Assembly: GCA_963625685.1 (NCBI GenBank)
Contig: CAVFTR010000012.1
Span: 1 to 54,266, forward strand
Length of the DNA stretch: 54,266 nucleotides
From: F23-B02 sp963625685
GTDB taxonomy: Bacteria > Bacillota > Clostridia > Oscillospirales > Oscillospiraceae
Direction of reading: 5' to 3'
Below the pieces are notes generated by a model. That model worked only from the letters and a program-made list of their open reading frames with translations, did no database searches and was not told the origin of the DNA. Below, piece by piece: positions 8,850-16,613 of the stretch (position 1 is its first letter; each line of letters opens with the position of its first letter). The position numbers and the translations under genes were made by a program.

Positions 8850-9097
8850 CGCTTTTTTAGCGGCACGATCTCAATGCGCCGCCAAAAAAGCCTTCCCCTT
8901 GAGGGGAAGGTGTCGCGCTTGCGCGACGGATGAGGTGTCATCAAAGCCTTTGCCGTCAGGCAAAAACAAACTTGCTCGCAGGGAACTTATCTTGCCCGTT
9001 CCGTTTTTAAAACCAAACACAGCACGAAAAAAGACAGCATGGACCTGCGATCCAAGCTGTCTTTTAAATTTGCGTTTTGTTTTTGAACTATCGCCCG
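8850..9097. repeat. Short repeat element plus hairpin module
   Basis: At 8854-8888 two element termini (TTTTTTAGCGGC and GCGCCGCCAAAAAA) are separated by only about 10 nt, as if the interior had been deleted. A three-hairpin CTTCCCC module follows at 8891-8944. The reverse complement of the GGAACGGGCAAGATAAGTTCC motif is at about 8981-9003, and a terminator cassette is at 9027-9065. No gene is seen. Confidence 0.75.
9027..9065. terminator. Bidirectional terminator cassette
   Basis: A GACAGC...GCTGTC stem with A- and T-runs lies between the convergent phoR-like gene (+) and hcp (-), 33 nt past the hcp stop. Confidence 0.75.
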
Positions 9098-10672
9098 TTA
9101 CTTCGCCGAGAGAAGCGTCTTGAGGTCCTCCTCGGGGGTGGTGATGGGGGCGATGCCGAAGTTCTCGACGAGGAAGCTGAGAACATTGGGCGAGACAAAG
9201 GCCGGGAGCGTGGGGCCGAGGCGGATGTTCTTTATGCCAAGATACAGCAGCGTCAGCAGGATGCAGACGGCCTTCTGCTCGTACCAGGACAGGACCATCG
9301 ACAGCGGCAGGTCGTTCACGCCGCAGCCGAAGGCCTCGGCGAGCGCGACGGCGATCTGAATGGCGCTGTACGCGTCGTTGCACTGGCCCACGTCCATCAG
9401 GCGCGGCAGTCCGCCGATCGTGCCGAGGTCGAGGTCGTTGAAGCGGTACTTGCCGCAGGCGAGCGTCAGAACGACGGTGTCGGCGGGAGTCTGCTTGACA
9501 AACTCCGTGTAGTAGCTGCGCCCCGGACGCACGCCGTCGCAGCCTGCGACGAGGAAGAAGTGCTTTATATCGCCGGCCTTTACCGCCTCGATGACCTTGT
9601 CGGCGACGCCGAGCACCGTGCCGCGGGCAAAGCCGGTCATGACCGTGCTGCCGCCGTTGAGGCCGGTGAAGGCCTTGTCCTCGGCGTAGCCGCCCAGCTC
9701 GAGCGCCTTTTCGATGACGGGGGTGAAGTCCTTGTCCTCGCCGATGTGGCACATTTCGGGGTAGGAGACCAGCGCCGTCGTGAACACGCGGTCGGAATAG
9801 CTCGCCTTAGGCGGCATGAGGCAGTTTGTCGTGTACAGCACCGGCGCGGGCAGCTCGGCAAATTCCTTCTGCTGATTCTGCCACGCGGAGCCGAAGTTGC
9901 CCTTGAGATGGGGGTATTTCTTGAGCTCCGGGTAGGCGTGCGCTGGCAGCATCTCGCCGTGGGTGTAGATGTTTATGCCCTTGCCCTCGGTCTGCTCGAG
10001 CAGCAGCTTCAGGTCGCGCAGATCGTGGCCGGTGATGACGATGAAGGGGCCCTTCTCGACGCTCAGGGGAACGGTGACGGGCGCGGGCGTGCCGTAGGTC
10101 TCGGTGTTGGCCTTATCCAGCAGCGCCATGCACCTGAGGTTCTTCTCGCCGACCTCCATGACGATGGGCAGCAGCTCGTCCATGCCCCGGTCCTCGCCGA
10201 TGGCGGCAAGGGCCTTGCCGAAGAAGGCGTTGACCTCGCCGTCGGTGTAGCCGAGCACCATGGCGTGATGCGCATAGGCCGCGACGCCGCGTATGCCGAA
10301 GAGGATCAGGCTCTTGAGGCTGCGGATATCCTCCTGCGCGTTCCACACGAGGTCCATGTCGTAGTCGCCGCAGCAGCAGGCGGGGGCTATCTTCGACTTC
10401 TGCTCATGCACGCGGTCTATGAGCTCGCCGATGGTCTTTTCGTTGAAGTTTACGTTGGTGACGGTGGTGAACAGACCCTCGATCATGAGCGCCCAGGTCT
10501 CCTCACCGGCTTCCTTTCCGGCGGCGGCCTTAGCCAGAGTGACGAGCGCGCCGGTGAGCCGGTCCTGAAGCTTCGCCACCTCCGCTGTCTTGCCGCATAC
10601 GCCGGCCTTTCCCGTACAGCCGGTGCAGCCGGCCGTCTGCTCGCACTGGAAGCAGAACATTTTGTTTTCCAT
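9098..10672 (-). CDS. hcp: Hybrid cluster protein (hydroxylamine reductase)
   Basis: Cytosolic Fe-S protein of 524 residues. The family holds a conventional Fe-S cluster and the Fe-S-O hybrid cluster and acts in nitric oxide/hydroxylamine detoxification and nitrosative stress signalling. N-terminal cysteines C7, C10, C19 and C26 fit the clostridial-type cluster site. Hybrid-cluster ligand regions are recognisable: GHDLRDL, NCLMPP, GCDG and LACGKYRFN. The ATG is preceded by GAGGG. The gene lies downstream of an Fe-S protein and a divergent HcpR-like regulator, the usual hcp context. A 48-nt inverted repeat (10686-10733) sits directly against its ribosome binding site. Confidence 0.96.
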   Translation of the reverse strand: MENKMFCFQCEQTAGCTGCTGKAGVCGKTAEVAKLQDRLTGALVTLAKAAAGKEAGEETWALMIEGLFTTVTNVNFNEKTIGELIDRVHEQKSKIAPACCCGDYDMDLVWNAQEDIRSLKSLILFGIRGVAAYAHHAMVLGYTDGEVNAFFGKALAAIGEDRGMDELLPIVMEVGEKNLRCMALLDKANTETYGTPAPVTVPLSVEKGPFIVITGHDLRDLKLLLEQTEGKGINIYTHGEMLPAHAYPELKKYPHLKGNFGSAWQNQQKEFAELPAPVLYTTNCLMPPKASYSDRVFTTALVSYPEMCHIGEDKDFTPVIEKALELGGYAEDKAFTGLNGGSTVMTGFARGTVLGVADKVIEAVKAGDIKHFFLVAGCDGVRPGRSYYTEFVKQTPADTVVLTLACGKYRFNDLDLGTIGGLPRLMDVGQCNDAYSAIQIAVALAEAFGCGVNDLPLSMVLSWYEQKAVCILLTLLYLGIKNIRLGPTLPAFVSPNVLSFLVENFGIAPITTPEEDLKTLLSAK

Positions 10673-10685
10673 ATCGTACCCTCAC

Positions 10686-10733
10686 TTTCTACAGCGTGCA
10701 AAAAGGCCTGTGACTTTTCGCACGCTGTAGAAA
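10686..10733. promoter_or_regulatory. Long inverted repeat in the hcp leader
   Basis: Perfect 14-bp arms (10686-10699 and 10720-10733, TTTCTACAGCGTGC / GCACGCTGTAGAAA) continue with one mismatch into A/T-rich inner pairs. The base of the hairpin lies 2-3 nt from the GAGGG site of hcp. It could modulate translation or mRNA stability. It has no T-run of its own and is not a terminator for the minus strand. Confidence 0.55.
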
Positions 10734-10742
10734 AAAGCCACA

Positions 10743-10769
10743 TTTTTGTGAAGCTTTGCTTCACAAAAA
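10743..10769. repeat. 27-bp perfect palindrome upstream of hcp
   Basis: TTTTTGTGAAGC-TTT-GCTTCACAAAAA has 12-bp arms. The half-site TTGTGAA resembles Rex operators, but the central spacing (7 bp between TTGTGAA and TTCACAA) is larger than the known Rex site (4 bp). It could be an operator or a hairpin; function is unresolved. Confidence 0.5.
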
Positions 10770-10786
10770 ATCTCGCTATGCTCGTC

Positions 10787-10804
10787 AAAAAGTCCGTTCC
10801 GGAC
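10787..10804 (-). terminator. Terminator after the Fe-S protein gene
   Basis: On the minus strand GTCCG-GAA-CGGAC is followed by TTTTT, about 120 nt past the stop at 10923. It would partly separate the Fe-S protein gene from hcp. Confidence 0.6.
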
Positions 10805-10922
10805 GTTTTTGATGGCTATGATCCGACTCGAGGCGGGTCTTGCCCCCTCGAACTCCCCCGCTGCGCGGATGCTTTTTCTCAGCAGCAAGGGCTTTCAGAC
10901 AGTCTCTTTTATTTTGCTGAAA

Positions 10923-11642
10923 TCAGTCCAAAATCCTTCCGTCTGTTGATATCGTCACGACCTGCCAGGGGATGAACTTGCCGCTGTTCTGGAGCGCGGT
11001 CTTTGCCGCGTGCTCCAGACCGCCGCAGCAGGGCACCTCCATGCGCACGACGGTGACGCTTTTTATGTCGTTATTGCGGATGATCTCGGTGAGCTTTTCG
11101 GAGTAATCCACGCTGTCGAGCTTGGGGCAGCCGACGAGCGTTATGTGTCCCTTTATAAAGCGCTCGTGGAAGGCGGCGAAGGCGTAGGCCGTGCAGTCGG
11201 CGGCTATCAGCAGCTTCGCCCCGTCAAAATACGGCGCGGAGACCGGCACGAGCTTTATCTGCACGGGCCACTGCTGCAGGCGGCTGACAGGCTCCGTGAC
11301 GCTCACCTGCACGGCGGCGGGGGCGTGCTCTATGCGCTTTGACTGCGTGCCGGGGCAGCCGCAGGGCAGCTTCATGCCCTCCTTTTGCATCTTTTCCTGC
11401 ATTTTCTTGCGCTTGTTTTCCAGAACGGCGGCCTCGTCGTAGGCCGCGGCCTCGCGCTCAGTGAAGCTGATAGCTCCCGTCGGGCAGGCGGGCAGGCAGT
11501 CGCCCAGACCGTCGCAGTAGTCGTCGCGCATCAGCTGCGCCTTGCCGTCGACCATGGCGATCGCGCCCTCGTGGCAGGCCTCGGCACATGCTCCGCAGCC
11601 GTTGCATTTTTCCCTGTCTATCTCAATAATACGTCTTTTCAT
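10923..11642 (-). CDS. 2[4Fe-4S] ferredoxin-domain protein, FrdX-like (hcp partner)
   Basis: 239-residue cytosolic Fe-S protein. The N-terminal ferredoxin domain (residues about 1-65) has CNGCGACAEAC and a second CDGLGDCLPACP motif, for two clusters. A basic linker is followed by CGCPG and a C-terminal domain (about 125-239) with several conserved cysteines (VGCPKLD, EVPCCGG). Proteins of this kind are regularly encoded with hcp under HcpR control and are thought to feed electrons to Hcp; that role is inferred here from context. The ATG has AGGAGG upstream. Its promoter region is shared with the divergent regulator and carries an FNR-like operator. Confidence 0.85.
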   Translation of the reverse strand: MKRRIIEIDREKCNGCGACAEACHEGAIAMVDGKAQLMRDDYCDGLGDCLPACPTGAISFTEREAAAYDEAAVLENKRKKMQEKMQKEGMKLPCGCPGTQSKRIEHAPAAVQVSVTEPVSRLQQWPVQIKLVPVSAPYFDGAKLLIAADCTAYAFAAFHERFIKGHITLVGCPKLDSVDYSEKLTEIIRNNDIKSVTVVRMEVPCCGGLEHAAKTALQNSGKFIPWQVVTISTDGRILD

Positions 11643-11654
11643 GACGGCACCTCC

Positions 11655-11683
11655 TTGAATCTTCGATTTTATTTTAGTATAAT
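11655..11683 (+). promoter_or_regulatory. Promoter of the HcpR-like regulator
   Basis: TTGAAT (11655-11660), a 17-bp spacer and TATAAT (11678-11683). The operator repeats at 11688-11713 lie just downstream, where a bound regulator would block initiation. Confidence 0.7.
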
Positions 11684-11687
11684 ATCA

Positions 11688-11713
11688 TCAACAAGTCTGT
11701 TGAATTTTCAACA
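11688..11713. promoter_or_regulatory. Crp/Fnr-type operator, three alternating half-sites
   Basis: TCAACA (11688-11693), TGTTGA (11698-11703) and TCAACA (11708-11713) form two overlapping inverted repeats, each TTGA-N4-TCAA type or its mirror. If the minus-strand TAAAAT at 11676-11671 is the -10 of the Fe-S gene, the centre at 11705.5 lies at -41.5, the class II activator position of Crp/Fnr proteins. Confidence 0.7.
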
Positions 11714-11726
11714 AAAGAGGGAGCTT

Positions 11727-12389
11727 ATGAAAGAATTTTTTCATGTGATACGGGCATCTCAGCTGTTTTCGGGCATTTCGGAGGAAGAGCTCGAGGCAAT
11801 GCTCGGCTGCCTGGGCGCGAGAACGGAGAGCTATCGGAAGGACGCGTTCCTGCTGCGCGCGGGAGACACGGCGGAGGCGATAGGCTTCGTGCTGTCGGGC
11901 AGCGTGCTCATCATACAGGAGGATATCTGGGGCAACCGCAACATCGTGTCCAGAGCGGGGCCGGGGCAGACCTTCGCCGCGGCCTTCGCCTGCGCGCCGG
12001 GCTCGGTGCTGAACGTGAGCGTCGTAGCAGAGGAGCCGGTCACGGTGATGCAGCTGAAGGTAAAGCGCGTTCTGAACGTCTGCTCCTCGGCCTGCATGCA
12101 CCACAGCCGGATAATCCGCAACCTGCTCGGCGAGCTCGCGGAGAAAAACCTGCGCTTTAACGAAAAGCTCACGCATATGGGCCAGCGCAGCACGCGGGCA
12201 AAGCTCATGTCCTATTTCTCCGCCGAGGCGCAGCGCCTGGGCAAATACGAATTTGACATACCCTTTTCGCGGCAGCAGCTGGCCGATTACCTCGCCGTCG
12301 AGCGCAGCGGCCTGTCGCTCGAGCTCGGCAAGATGCGCGCCGAGGGCCTGCTGGATTTTCATAAAAACCACTTCATACTAAAGGTCTGA
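11727..12389 (+). CDS. hcpR: Crp/Fnr-family regulator, HcpR-like
   Basis: 220-residue regulator with an N-terminal effector (cyclic-nucleotide-like) beta-roll (about 10-125), a dimerisation helix and a C-terminal winged HTH (about 150-220; the SRQQLADYLAVERSGLSLEL region is the DNA-recognition segment). The ATG at 11727 has AGAGGGAG upstream; a longer open frame to the left is non-coding. Divergence from the Fe-S protein and hcp, plus the operator between them, matches HcpR of anaerobes, which responds to nitrosative stress. The HcpR name is inferred from context. It lacks the N-terminal cysteine cluster of FNR. Confidence 0.82.
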   Translation: MKEFFHVIRASQLFSGISEEELEAMLGCLGARTESYRKDAFLLRAGDTAEAIGFVLSGSVLIIQEDIWGNRNIVSRAGPGQTFAAAFACAPGSVLNVSVVAEEPVTVMQLKVKRVLNVCSSACMHHSRIIRNLLGELAEKNLRFNEKLTHMGQRSTRAKLMSYFSAEAQRLGKYEFDIPFSRQQLADYLAVERSGLSLELGKMRAEGLLDFHKNHFILKV

Positions 12390-12402
12390 GCAAGCTCTGC
12401 GC

Positions 12403-12445
12403 AAAAAGCCCCTCCGTGACCCGGAACGGTCACGGAGGGGCTTTT
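12403..12445. terminator. Bidirectional terminator
   Basis: A near-perfect stem (AAAAGCCCCTCCGTGACC... / ...GGTCACGGAGGGGCTTTT) lies between the convergent regulator gene and the glycosyltransferase gene. Confidence 0.85.
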
Positions 12446-12462
12446 AAGTGCCGTTATTATCG

Positions 12463-13725
12463 TCAGGCGCTGAGCTTCTGCGTCTTCTTGTGCTTTGCCG
12501 CGCTGCCGAGACTGCGGGTGTGGACTATCGGCTTCCAGCCGGGGTTTTTGAACATCGCCGCGATGCAGATGGGCACGAAGGTCAGCATGAACAGGGGGAA
12601 GGTGAGCGCGTAAAGCAGCTTCTTCGCGCCCGAGCAGCGGATGCTCCGCCACTCGCTGAGCGTCGTTATCGCGCCGATGGCAAACAGCGTAAGATACAGG
12701 CTCATGAGCGTCTGGCCGACCGATATGCCGAGGGCCGCCCAGTCGCCGCCGCCGAGCAGGTTCATGATCGCGGCGCCTACGTTCACAACGATGCTCAGGC
12801 CCGTGAGGACGGCTGCCGGCATGATGGACATGGCCATGTCGTAGCAGGAGAAGCTGCCGTGCAGCATGCCGCGCAGGAGCCTGCCGCCGTAGCGCGCGAA
12901 CACCTGCATATAGCCGCGCGACCAGCGCATGCGCTGCCGCCACGACTGCGAGAAGGTCACGGGCTGCTCGTCGTAGACGATCGCGTCCGGGCAGTAGCCT
13001 ATCTTCACGCCGTCGGTGACATTGTCGATGGTAAACTCGATATCCTCGGTCAGAAGGAAGAAGTTCCAGCCGCCGCAGCGCTCGAGTATCCTGCGGGTGA
13101 ACAGAAAGCCCGTGCCCGATACAGCGCAGCTGCTGCCGACCGCGGCGCGCGCGCCGTTGAGATAGCGCGACTCGCGCAGGAACCACAGGCCGATGCCGGC
13201 CGAGAGCCAGTTGTCGCCGTAGTTTTTCGAGTTGCGGTAGCAGGTGACGATATCGTGTCCCTGCTCGGTGCAGCCGCACATGGCGGCGATGTAATCGGGG
13301 TCGAGTATATTGTCCGCGTCGATGACGATGTACGCGTCGTAGCTCAGTCCGCGCTCCCGGAGCTCATGCAGCAGGAAATTCAGGACGTAGCCCTTGCCGA
13401 CATGCTCCGTGTCCCGCCGCTCGAAGACCCTCGCGCCGCGCGCCCGGGCTATCTCGGCCGTGCGGTCGCTGCAGTTATCCGCGCCGACGACGATGTCTAT
13501 AAGCTGCTGGGGGTAGTTCTGCGCGTGGATGCTGTCGATGAGCTCGCCGATGACGGTCTGCTCGTTGCGCGCCGCGATGAGCACCGCCACGCGCTTGCCG
13601 CGGCTCTCGAGATGCTCCCCGCGCCTGTTCATTATAAGCCCGATGGGGATGTATACGAACTGATACGAGTAGCACAGGAAAAATATGCACATTATGATGA
13701 AATTGATCTTTTCGACAGTGCTCAT
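12463..13725 (-). CDS. Membrane glycosyltransferase family 2
   Basis: Processive-type GT2 of 420 residues: an N-terminal membrane segment (about 8-31), a cytosolic GT-A domain, then about four membrane helices (roughly 285-400). Catalytic motifs are visible: DAD at 136-138, TED at 226-228 and QRMRW (QxxRW) at 264-268. This is the pattern of poly-N-acetylglucosamine, cellulose and hyaluronan synthases. It likely elongates an extracellular or wall polysaccharide from a UDP-sugar; the sugar cannot be told. No cyclic-di-GMP PilZ domain is present. The gene appears monocistronic, with its own promoter (13828-13856) and a roughly 95-nt leader. Confidence 0.88.
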   Translation of the reverse strand: MSTVEKINFIIMCIFFLCYSYQFVYIPIGLIMNRRGEHLESRGKRVAVLIAARNEQTVIGELIDSIHAQNYPQQLIDIVVGADNCSDRTAEIARARGARVFERRDTEHVGKGYVLNFLLHELRERGLSYDAYIVIDADNILDPDYIAAMCGCTEQGHDIVTCYRNSKNYGDNWLSAGIGLWFLRESRYLNGARAAVGSSCAVSGTGFLFTRRILERCGGWNFFLLTEDIEFTIDNVTDGVKIGYCPDAIVYDEQPVTFSQSWRQRMRWSRGYMQVFARYGGRLLRGMLHGSFSCYDMAMSIMPAAVLTGLSIVVNVGAAIMNLLGGGDWAALGISVGQTLMSLYLTLFAIGAITTLSEWRSIRCSGAKKLLYALTFPLFMLTFVPICIAAMFKNPGWKPIVHTRSLGSAAKHKKTQKLSA

Positions 13726-13827
13726 ACGATCACCTCAGATTCTTTGATAGCATGGGTTTGTCCGCCTTTTCACGGCTGATCGCCGCGTGTTAATTTTCTT
13801 AACTGTGTGGCGCGTCCTAACACACTT

Positions 13828-13856
13828 AAAATACACAAGTGCGAAACTTTTGTCAA
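13828..13856 (-). promoter_or_regulatory. Promoter of the GT2 gene
   Basis: Minus strand TTGACA (13856-13851), a 17-bp spacer and TATTTT (13833-13828). Confidence 0.7.
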
Positions 13857-13900
13857 TACCTTTTTGAAAATTATATGCAAAATCTGTGTACGGCGCATGC

Positions 13901-14431
13901 TCAGGCGCGGCGGCTGCGCGTCAGGAAGAACGCTGCGGCAGCAAGCAGAACGGGCACTCCGGCTGCCGCGCCGATAACGAGGGGCTTGTTCATCGTGCTG
14001 ACGGCGAGCATGCTTACGCTTATCGCCGGGCAGGTGTAGAGCTGATTCGACTCGCAGTCGGCAACGGTGGCGGTGAAGCGGAAATCGCCGACGTACATGA
14101 TGCGCACGGGGATGGTGATATCCGTGCTCTGTCCAGGCTCGAGGCTTTCGATGATGCGCGACTGGAAAGCGTCCGAGCCGAATTCGTCGACGGGGAGCGT
14201 CTGCGTTCTGCCGACGTCGAGCACCGTCAGGAAGCAGTGCAGATCGCTATAGGTCTTGTCGTTGTTATTGGTAACGCGGATGACGATGTTATCGTGGTGC
14301 ACGGGGCTTGCGCTTATGCTTTCGGGAGAGACTATCTCAACACCGATGGGCTCCGCGCTGTCGGCAAGGACAGGGAATGCGCAGGCTGCCAGCAGAAGGA
14401 GTACGGCGGTCAGACAAAGAAGTTTTTTCAT
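13901..14431 (-). CDS. Secreted, membrane-anchored protein of an ABC-2 operon
   Basis: 176-residue protein not recognised as a named family. It has a signal peptide (about 1-23, with AFPVLADS as a likely cleavage region), an extracellular Ig-like/beta-rich domain (about 28-135), a C-terminal membrane segment (about 150-168) and a basic tail (TRSRRA). It has the layout of a sortase-independent tail anchor with a periplasm-facing domain. It is the last gene of a four-gene operon, starting 1 nt after the stop of the permease. It may be an accessory subunit of that transporter (inference). Confidence 0.75.
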   Translation of the reverse strand: MKKLLCLTAVLLLLAACAFPVLADSAEPIGVEIVSPESISASPVHHDNIVIRVTNNNDKTYSDLHCFLTVLDVGRTQTLPVDEFGSDAFQSRIIESLEPGQSTDITIPVRIMYVGDFRFTATVADCESNQLYTCPAISVSMLAVSTMNKPLVIGAAAGVPVLLAAAAFFLTRSRRA

Positions 14432-14432
14432 T

Positions 14433-15191
14433 TTACTTTTCCCCCTTGAGCGCGATGCTTCTGCCGCAGCAGAGCATGAGCGCGATCGTTATAACGGCAA
14501 AGCCGACGAGCGGCAGGATATAGCCCCACTGGCTGAAAAACGGCTGCTTTTCGACCAAAATCGCGTCCATCATGTCAAAGCAGCAGGCGATGGGGTCGAT
14601 CTTAAGTATCGTAAGGCCGAGCGGCGAGAGCTTGAAAAGCCCCTTGATGAGCGCCGGAACGGTCAGAACTGTCATGCCGAGGATGGAGGTCAGGATAGCG
14701 GCTCTCGAGCTCTTCATTTTGATGGAGAACACGACCGACAGCGCGGTGAACGCCGTCAGCAGCAGGATACCGCCGAAGAAGGTCATGGCGATGGCGCGCC
14801 ATGTAAGACCCGAGCCCAGGCCGATGGCGGCGAGGTAGGGGATGCACACGACGTAGAGCGCAACGCCGATGAGCATTACGCCGAGGTATTTTGCCACGAC
14901 GAGGTCACGCTTGCGAACGGGGGTCAGCAGCAGGCTCTCCATGGTGTTTTCCTCGCGTTCTGTTGCAAAGCAGGCCGAGCCGAGCACCATGGAAATGGTC
15001 ACGGTCAGAAACATCGCGGCCTTCATCGCGTATTGCAGAACGTCGTTCTGCGCAAGGACAGAGCCTTCCTTTATACTGATGACCAGAACGCACAGGCCGC
15101 TCAGGACGCATGCGCAGGCCACGATAAGCCACAGACCCTTGCAGTCGAAGAGACTTTCGTGAAATTCCTTTTTGATGATGGTCCTATTCAT
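14433..15191 (-). CDS. ABC-2 type transporter permease
   Basis: 252-residue integral membrane protein with about six hydrophobic segments and the ABC-2 pattern. An N-terminal helix is followed by a cytosolic stretch with FATEREENTMESLLLTPVRK, the typical coupling region of ABC-2/NatB-like permeases. The start is ATG at 15191, overlapping the ATPase stop (ATGA), which implies translational coupling. A longer upstream frame lies inside the ATPase gene and is rejected. Substrate unknown; ABC-2 exporters of this size move drugs, lipids, sodium or peptides. Confidence 0.88.
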   Translation of the reverse strand: MNRTIIKKEFHESLFDCKGLWLIVACACVLSGLCVLVISIKEGSVLAQNDVLQYAMKAAMFLTVTISMVLGSACFATEREENTMESLLLTPVRKRDLVVAKYLGVMLIGVALYVVCIPYLAAIGLGSGLTWRAIAMTFFGGILLLTAFTALSVVFSIKMKSSRAAILTSILGMTVLTVPALIKGLFKLSPLGLTILKIDPIACCFDMMDAILVEKQPFFSQWGYILPLVGFAVITIALMLCCGRSIALKGEK

Positions 15192-16147
15192 TGCGCGACT
15201 GCCTCCTTTTCCGTTCCGGTTGCGAGGAAGAAGATATCCTCCATGCTCAGCGTCTGGCGTGAAAGCTCGCCGACGTCGATGCCGGCGGAGAACATTGTCG
15301 TCATGATCTCGTGCTTTGAGCGCGCGATATCGTCGGTGGTGCACTCACTGCGCAGCTTGAGCTGAAGCTTGTTATCATCCGTTACCTTGACGCAGAGGAT
15401 CTCACCGACGCTCATGAGCTCGGCAACGGCGCGCAGATTATCGCTGGTGTTGAGAGTCATGGTGTAGTTGGGCATGAACTTCTCGCGCAGCTGGTCTATG
15501 CTGCCCTGCTCGATGAGTTTGCCGTCCCTAACGATGCAGACCTTGTTGCACAGCACCTCGATGTCCTTGAGAAGATGCGAGGTTATGAACACCGTAACGC
15601 CGTCAGCCTTGTTTGCCTCGAGCAGCAGCTGCTGGATCTCGTGCTGACCTCTTGGGTCGAGGCCGAGGGTCGGCTCATCGAGGAATATGACCTTGGGACG
15701 GTTTATGAGCGCTTTGGCAACGCCGAGACGCTGCTTCATGCCGCGCGAAAAGCGGCCTACGGCAACGTCTTTTTTCTCGTACAGACCGACGCGGCGCAGA
15801 AGATATTCGACATACGCCGTATCGTCGTGCTTCGGGTCAAACAGCGCGGAGAAGTACTTCAGGTACTGCTGCGCCGTCATTGAGTAGTAGTAGCCGTGCG
15901 ATTCGGGCACGACGCCGATAACACGGCGTATGTCCACGGGCTGCTTTGTTATGTCCATACCGTTTATGAACGCCGTACCGCTCGTGGGCTGCAAAAGCCC
16001 GTCGAGCATACGGATAGTTGTAGTTTTACCGGCGCCGTTCGGGCCGAGGAAGCCGAAGATATCGCCCTCGTCTATCCGAAGATCGAGCCCGTCGACGGCC
16101 TTGAAGCCGTTTTTATATACTTTAGTCAGTCCCTCTGTACGGATCAT
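15188..16147 (-). CDS. ABC transporter ATP-binding protein
   Basis: 319-residue ATPase of the CcmA/NatA/DrrA group. It has Walker A GPNGAGKTTT at about 35-44, a Q-loop, the signature FSRGMKQRLGVAKAL and Walker B VIFLDEPTLGLDP, then a roughly 90-residue C-terminal extension typical of ABC-2 partners. Together with the overlapping permease it forms an exporter. It is second in the operon, starting 19 nt after a small membrane protein. Confidence 0.93.
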   Translation of the reverse strand: MIRTEGLTKVYKNGFKAVDGLDLRIDEGDIFGFLGPNGAGKTTTIRMLDGLLQPTSGTAFINGMDITKQPVDIRRVIGVVPESHGYYYSMTAQQYLKYFSALFDPKHDDTAYVEYLLRRVGLYEKKDVAVGRFSRGMKQRLGVAKALINRPKVIFLDEPTLGLDPRGQHEIQQLLLEANKADGVTVFITSHLLKDIEVLCNKVCIVRDGKLIEQGSIDQLREKFMPNYTMTLNTSDNLRAVAELMSVGEILCVKVTDDNKLQLKLRSECTTDDIARSKHEIMTTMFSAGIDVGELSRQTLSMEDIFFLATGTEKEAVAQ

Positions 16148-16166
16148 TGCTGTCTGCCTCCCTCTG

Positions 16167-16598
16167 TCATGCCGCGCGGCGTGCGGGGCGGTCGCGCACG
16201 ATCATGAAGGCGAACGCCGCGAGGAAGTTGAAGAACAGGCCGAGAATGGGCCAGAGCGAGCGGTTCATGCCCTCGTTGACGGAGCTTTTGTACAGCCACG
16301 CGGCGACGTCGAGCCAGTAAAACAGGATAAGCACAGCCCACAGAACACCGATGCCGCCGATGATGGCGTAGTTTGTCGCGTTGAGCGGGGTTATGTGGCT
16401 TTTAAGCTCGCGCTCGGAGTCGTGTCCCTGCGCGGTACCGGCGCCCTGAAGCTGCTGATGATAGGACGCCGCATCGCTTATCTGCTGCGACAGGCTCAGC
16501 GGGATCGCCGCCGCCGTGAACACGGCCAGCACTATAAACAGCACGAGGATGAGCCTGAAGGTCCTCGCAAAGTCCTTTTTCATGATACGTTCTTTCAT
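16167..16598 (-). CDS. Small membrane protein heading the ABC-2 operon
   Basis: 143-residue protein with three predicted membrane segments (about 12-33, 74-95, 113-133) and short loops; no family recognised. The ATG at 16598 is supported by AGGAGGATATCAAA immediately upstream; a longer open frame extends into a repeat edge and is rejected. It is 19 nt from the ATPase gene and likely belongs to the same transporter. Confidence 0.8.
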   Translation of the reverse strand: MKERIMKKDFARTFRLILVLFIVLAVFTAAAIPLSLSQQISDAASYHQQLQGAGTAQGHDSERELKSHITPLNATNYAIIGGIGVLWAVLILFYWLDVAAWLYKSSVNEGMNRSLWPILGLFFNFLAAFAFMIVRDRPARRAA

Positions 16599-16613
16599 TT
16601 TGATATCCTCCTT

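Noticed and set aside
10743..10769. Rex operator upstream of hcp
   Set aside because: The half-sites match TTGTGAA/TTCACAA but are separated by 7 bp, not 4; kept only as an unresolved palindrome.
9077..10975. 632-codon plus-strand frame opposite hcp
   Set aside because: It is a shadow caused by high GC and codon bias; hcp on the minus strand has full family motifs over the same interval.
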